Notes under the pieces: generated by a model | Database searches by the model: none | Told to the model about the DNA's origin: nothing | Seen by the model: the letters and a program-made list of their open reading frames with translations, nothing else | Assembly: GCA_964489705.1 (NCBI GenBank) | Contig: CAZAZQ010000014.1 | Location: forward strand, 9,993-73,992 | Length of the DNA stretch: 64,000 bases | Reading direction: 5' to 3' | Source of the DNA: CAZAZQ01 sp964489705 | GTDB taxonomy: Bacteria > Zixibacteria > MSB-5A5 > GN15 > FEB-12 | Shown here: positions 60,905-64,000 of the stretch, piece by piece | Position numbering within the stretch: the stretch's first letter is position 1 | Layout: each line of letters starts with the position of its first letter | Made by a program: the position numbers and the translations under genes

Positions 60905-61447
60905 ATGCCGTTGCTGAAATCGAAAATAGTCGTGGTGCCGTTGGGTGAAGTTGATTTTATGATGGTCAATCGCTTGGCGGCGGAGGTCGGTCCCGTTTTC
61001 AACCGTTCAGTGGATATTCTCAAGGGAATGAAATTGCCGGTAGAGGCACATAACGTGGTGCGCAATCAGTACTACGCCCAGGTCATCCTCTCCAAACTCG
61101 AACGCGCCAAGGCAAACAATCGCGAGAAGATTTTAGGCATCTGCGAGGAAGATTTGTACCTTCCCGATGATTCGTATATTCTCGGTCATGCCGACACGCT
61201 ATCGGGTACCGCGGTCGTGTCACTTTTCCACATCCGGCAGGAATTTTACGGACTCCCGGAGGACGAAAGCAAAATTTACCCGCGTCTCTTCAAGGAAGCG
61301 GTGCATCAATTGGCGCATTTGTTCCACCTGTCGGAATGCCGCAACCCGAAGTGCGTCAATTATTACAGTCAGGTGATGCTCGATATTGACAATAAAGGGG
61401 AAAAGTTTTGCGATATTTGCCTTCGTCAACTCACTCACATGGTCTGA
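60905..61447 (+). CDS. Degenerate archaemetzincin-like protein
   Basis: A 180-residue protein. The C-terminal part follows the archaemetzincin layout HExxHxxGxxHC-x4-C...CxxC: VHQLAHLFHLSECRNPKCVN, then KFCDICLRQL. The structural cysteines are kept, but the catalytic Glu is Gln (HQLAH), the Gly is His and the third zinc His is Glu. The N-terminal part (VVVPLGEVDFMMVNRLAAEV, ILGICEEDLYLPDDSYILGH, GTAVVSLFHIRQEFYG) matches the family in spacing, including an xLGxxDLYxP-like motif. Peptidase activity is therefore doubtful; metal binding through the remaining His and Cys is possible. It lies 25 bp before the helicase gene. Confidence 0.78.
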   Translation: MPLLKSKIVVVPLGEVDFMMVNRLAAEVGPVFNRSVDILKGMKLPVEAHNVVRNQYYAQVILSKLERAKANNREKILGICEEDLYLPDDSYILGHADTLSGTAVVSLFHIRQEFYGLPEDESKIYPRLFKEAVHQLAHLFHLSECRNPKCVNYYSQVMLDIDNKGEKFCDICLRQLTHMV

Positions 61448-61472
61448 ATGAAACCGGCTCGAACGTGTCATT

Positions 61473-63749
61473 ATGAACCTTGAGCAAATCATCGACCTGT
61501 TGAAAAGCGATCCGGTTGTCAGCAAGAATATCACGCACTGGAAGTCGTTTTCCGCCAGAGCGCCCCGATATGTCAATTACCCGGAGGGAATTGACCCTCG
61601 TCTGGTTGCAACATTGAAAGAGAAAGGCATTCGGCGGTTATATTCGCATCAAGGGGACGCGGTACGAGCGGTGCACGCAGGGGAGAACGTCGTCATCGTC
61701 ACCCCGACGGCATCGGGGAAAACCCTTTGCTACAACCTGCCGGTGTTGGACAGAATCTTGAAAGAACCGGAAACCCGGGCTTTATATCTTTTTCCCACCA
61801 AGGCGCTGGCGCAAGACCAGTTGAGCGAGCTCTACGATACCATTCAAAAGCTTGAAGTCGACATTAAAACCTACACCTTCGACGGCGATACGCCGCACAC
61901 CGCCCGGCGATTGATTCGAGCGGCCGGACATATTGTCGTGACCAACCCGGATATGCTGCACACCGGCATCCTCCCGCACCATACCAAGTGGATAAAGCTG
62001 TTTGAGAATTTGTCGTACGTGGTCATCGACGAGATTCATCATTACCGCGGCGTCTTCGGCTCCCATCTGGCGAATGTCATCCGACGTTTGAAACGTATCT
62101 GTCGCTTTTACGGTTCCGATCCTCAATTCATCTGCTGTTCGGCGACTATCGCCAATCCCGACGAGCTGGCGCAAAAAATTATCGAAGAGCCGGTGACATT
62201 AATCGACAACAACGGCGCTCCCTCGGGAGAAAAGCATTTCTTGATGTACAATCCGCCGGTGATAAACAAGCAGCTCGGTATCCGAAAATCGGCAATCAAA
62301 GAAGCGGCGCGGCTGGCAACGAGTTTTTTGCGCCATAAAATTCAGACCATTGTATTTGCTCATTTCCGGTTGAACGTGGAAGTGTTGTTGACCTACCTCC
62401 AACGAGAGCTTGCCAAAAACGGTCCAAGCGGGGTGACCGTCGCCGGGTACCGCGGCGGGTACCTTCCGGCGGAGCGGCGGCGGATTGAAGCCGGTTTGCG
62501 CAATGGGACGATTACCGGCGTGGTGTCGACCAACGCTCTCGAGTTGGGAGTGGATATCGGCGGGCTCGATGTTTCCATCATCGTCGGCTACCCCGGTTCT
62601 ATCGCTTCACTCTGGCAACAAGCGGGTCGAGCCGGGCGGAGTTCCACAACTTCTCTGACGATAATGATTGCCAATTCGACGCCGATCAATCAGTTCCTCT
62701 GCGCCGAGCCGAAGTATATTTTCGACCGCTCGCCGGAAGCGGGTATTATCGATCCGGACAACTTGATAATCCGAACCAACCATCTCAAGTGCGCCGCTTT
62801 CGAGCTACCGTTTGACGAGGAGGAAAGGTACGAAGCCGACGGCACTGCTGAGATTCTCGACTACTTGGAAGAAGCCAATATTTTACGTCGGAGCGGCGAT
62901 AGGTACCACTGGTCGTCGGAAATTTATCCCGCGGGAGAGATTTCCTTGCGCTCCGCCTCACCCGATAACTTTGTGGTCTTGAATGAGAGCGATCATAACA
63001 AAGTCATCGGAGAAGTCGATTACTTTTCGGCGCCGATTTTTCTCCATCCCGAAGCGATTTACCTGCATCAAGCCCAGCAGTATCAGGTGACACGCCTTGA
63101 TTGGGAAGGGAAAAAAGCCTATGTGAAAGAAGTTCAAGTCGATTACTACACTGATGCGGAGACCAAAACCGACTTGAAGGTTCTCGATGTAGAGGCGGAG
63201 CAGGAATTCGATGAAGCGCTGATTGCGTGGGGGGAAGTGTCGGTCACCAGTGTCACGGTCATGTTCAAAAAAATCAAGTTTTCTACCCATGAAAATGTCG
63301 GCTCCGGCAATCTTCTCCTGCCGGAGTTGGAGATGCACACCAACGCCTTTTGGTATGCTTTTCCGCAGTCGATTGCCGCTCAGGTGGGGCTTTCTCCTTC
63401 TCAGTTTGCCGGAGCGTTGCGCGGTCTGGCAAATATCTTGGGGAAGATTGCTCCCTTGTGGGTGATGTGCGATCCGCGGGATATTCGAGCGATATCGCAG
63501 GTAAAAGCCCCTTTTACCGAACGCCCCACGGTTTACATTTACGAAAATATTCCCGGCGGGGTGGGGCTGGCGCGGAAACTGTTTTCGGAGCATAGTCGTC
63601 TTTTCGAGTCGTGCTACGAGCATATTACCAAATGCCCCTGCGAGGAAGGCTGCCCGACCTGTGTCGGTCCGCCGATGGAGGTGGGGGAAAAGGGCAAGCA
63701 AGGTAGCGCCGCTTTGTTGCAATACATGTTAGCGCTGTTGCCGGTTTGA
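61473..63749 (+). CDS. DEAD/DEAH-box helicase with C-terminal Zn-binding domain (MrfA/YprA-like)
   Basis: A 758-residue superfamily 2 helicase. Motif I is VTPTASGKTLCYNLPVL, motif II is VVIDEIHHYRG (DEIH), motif III is CCSATIANPDELA, and motif VI is WQQAGRAGRSSTTSLTIMIA. The C-terminal DUF1998-type domain carries CYEHITKCPCEEGCPTC, a four-cysteine zinc site. MrfA of Bacillus (YprA) and Hrq1 of yeast share this plan and act in repair of cross-linked or mitomycin-damaged DNA; this role is inferred from family only. It is the last gene of the group beginning at 60700. Confidence 0.92.
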   Translation: MNLEQIIDLLKSDPVVSKNITHWKSFSARAPRYVNYPEGIDPRLVATLKEKGIRRLYSHQGDAVRAVHAGENVVIVTPTASGKTLCYNLPVLDRILKEPETRALYLFPTKALAQDQLSELYDTIQKLEVDIKTYTFDGDTPHTARRLIRAAGHIVVTNPDMLHTGILPHHTKWIKLFENLSYVVIDEIHHYRGVFGSHLANVIRRLKRICRFYGSDPQFICCSATIANPDELAQKIIEEPVTLIDNNGAPSGEKHFLMYNPPVINKQLGIRKSAIKEAARLATSFLRHKIQTIVFAHFRLNVEVLLTYLQRELAKNGPSGVTVAGYRGGYLPAERRRIEAGLRNGTITGVVSTNALELGVDIGGLDVSIIVGYPGSIASLWQQAGRAGRSSTTSLTIMIANSTPINQFLCAEPKYIFDRSPEAGIIDPDNLIIRTNHLKCAAFELPFDEEERYEADGTAEILDYLEEANILRRSGDRYHWSSEIYPAGEISLRSASPDNFVVLNESDHNKVIGEVDYFSAPIFLHPEAIYLHQAQQYQVTRLDWEGKKAYVKEVQVDYYTDAETKTDLKVLDVEAEQEFDEALIAWGEVSVTSVTVMFKKIKFSTHENVGSGNLLLPELEMHTNAFWYAFPQSIAAQVGLSPSQFAGALRGLANILGKIAPLWVMCDPRDIRAISQVKAPFTERPTVYIYENIPGGVGLARKLFSEHSRLFESCYEHITKCPCEEGCPTCVGPPMEVGEKGKQGSAALLQYMLALLPV

Positions 63750-64000
63750 AGTCTTTTCCTTTTACAAGCTATTTGTAGGGCAGTATCTCGCAAGAGACCT
63801 GCCGGGAGTTAAGAAAATGGCAGGTCTGTACCAGACCGTGCCCTACTAAAACTTGGGTGGGATGTTTCCCGCCGGAGGGTTGTAAGACACCTTAGGGGTG
63901 TTCCCGAGCGGGCGGAAATTAGTCACAAGCGGTGGAGCATCTTGAGAGTTAAGAAAATGGCAGGTCTGTACCAGACCGTGCCCTACTAAAACTTGGGTGG
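63750..64000. repeat. Foldback repeat cluster with an exact 55-bp direct repeat, copies C and D
   Basis: No gene lies in this last stretch. GTAGGGCA (63775-63782) pairs with TGCCCTAC (63839-63846), and AGACCTGCC (63795-63803) pairs with GGCAGGTCT (63819-63827), giving a long nested foldback. The 55 bp at 63806-63860 recur exactly at 63946-64000, 140 bp to the right, running to the window edge. Between them are a short GACACC-ttag-GGGTGTT hairpin and the CAAGCGGTGGAGCATC block. Confidence 0.85.

Noticed and set aside
1..64000. tRNA, rRNA, riboswitch and replication-origin signals.
   Set aside because: Reading the gaps gave no cloverleaf with a GTTCRA arm, no rRNA stretch, no recognised riboswitch core and no cluster of DnaA boxes. 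A covariance-model search was not possible here, so absence is not proven.

Overview
The window looks like chromosome from an uncultivated, flagellated, diderm bacterium of the FCB superphylum. A Zixibacteria-like lineage is my best guess. The grounds are: Kdo/lipid A genes and an O-antigen ligase-type protein (an LPS outer membrane); outer-membrane beta-barrel proteins; and secreted proteins ending in an NYPNPFN-type C-terminal sorting domain or in dockerin-like repeats, both typical of that group. Placement is inference from gene content only. No rRNA or tRNA gene, prophage or CRISPR array was recognised.

Layout. 1-5671 (minus strand): start of a TolC-family efflux gene coupled to a TetR regulator with a palindromic operator, then lptC, a lipid A acyltransferase, kdsD, kdsC and kdsA (listed left to right; transcription runs from kdsA leftward), a small membrane protein and a DUF4430-like lipoprotein. 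5702-6331 is a graveyard of mobile-element fragments: two 3' ends of an IS110-family transposase, a 25-bp tandem repeat and foldback repeats. 6332-8485 (plus): a multi-pass membrane protein and a secreted PDZ protein. 8524-16935 (minus): a motility block read as motA-motB, then flgB-flgC-orf109-fliE-fliF-fliG-fliH-fliI-fliJ. It has a sigma-54-type promoter before flgB and a sigma-28-type promoter before motA. 17298-21313 (plus): a small zinc-ribbon membrane protein and a six-PAS histidine kinase.

21428-28226 (minus) is the housekeeping cluster aspS-phoH-7TM/HD phosphodiesterase-ybeY-corC-like. 28646-32431 holds a PTS IIA-like protein, a BrkB-family membrane protein and an M1-aminopeptidase homologue that has lost its zinc-binding motif. 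32622-40858 (plus) is a dense run dtd, maf, rodZ-like, a half glycosyltransferase-like protein, smc, ftsY, yjbQ-type and rlmH, closed by a strong terminator.

41004-51764 encodes three large exported proteins. One is an 1831-residue protein with about 15 tandem cysteine-rich Ig-like repeats, a cohesin-like domain, dockerin-like motifs and a C-terminal sorting domain. The second is an FN3-containing protein with the same sorting domain. The third is a propeller-like protein ending in a dockerin pair. Together they suggest a surface or extracellular cohesin-dockerin assembly. 51765-52056 is another repeat-rich gap with a third IS110 end. 52057-63749 holds valS, mazG, two outer-membrane beta-barrel proteins flanking an O-antigen ligase-type gene, a MarC protein, and a small group made of a zinc-ribbon protein, a degenerate archaemetzincin-like protein and an MrfA/YprA-like helicase. 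63750-64000 holds two copies of the foldback repeat, including an exact 55-bp direct repeat.

The least ordinary items are the two degenerate metallopeptidases, the cysteine-rich cohesin/dockerin protein, the uncharacterised flagellar-operon gene, the half glycosyltransferase beside smc, and the repeat family shared between distant intergenic gaps.
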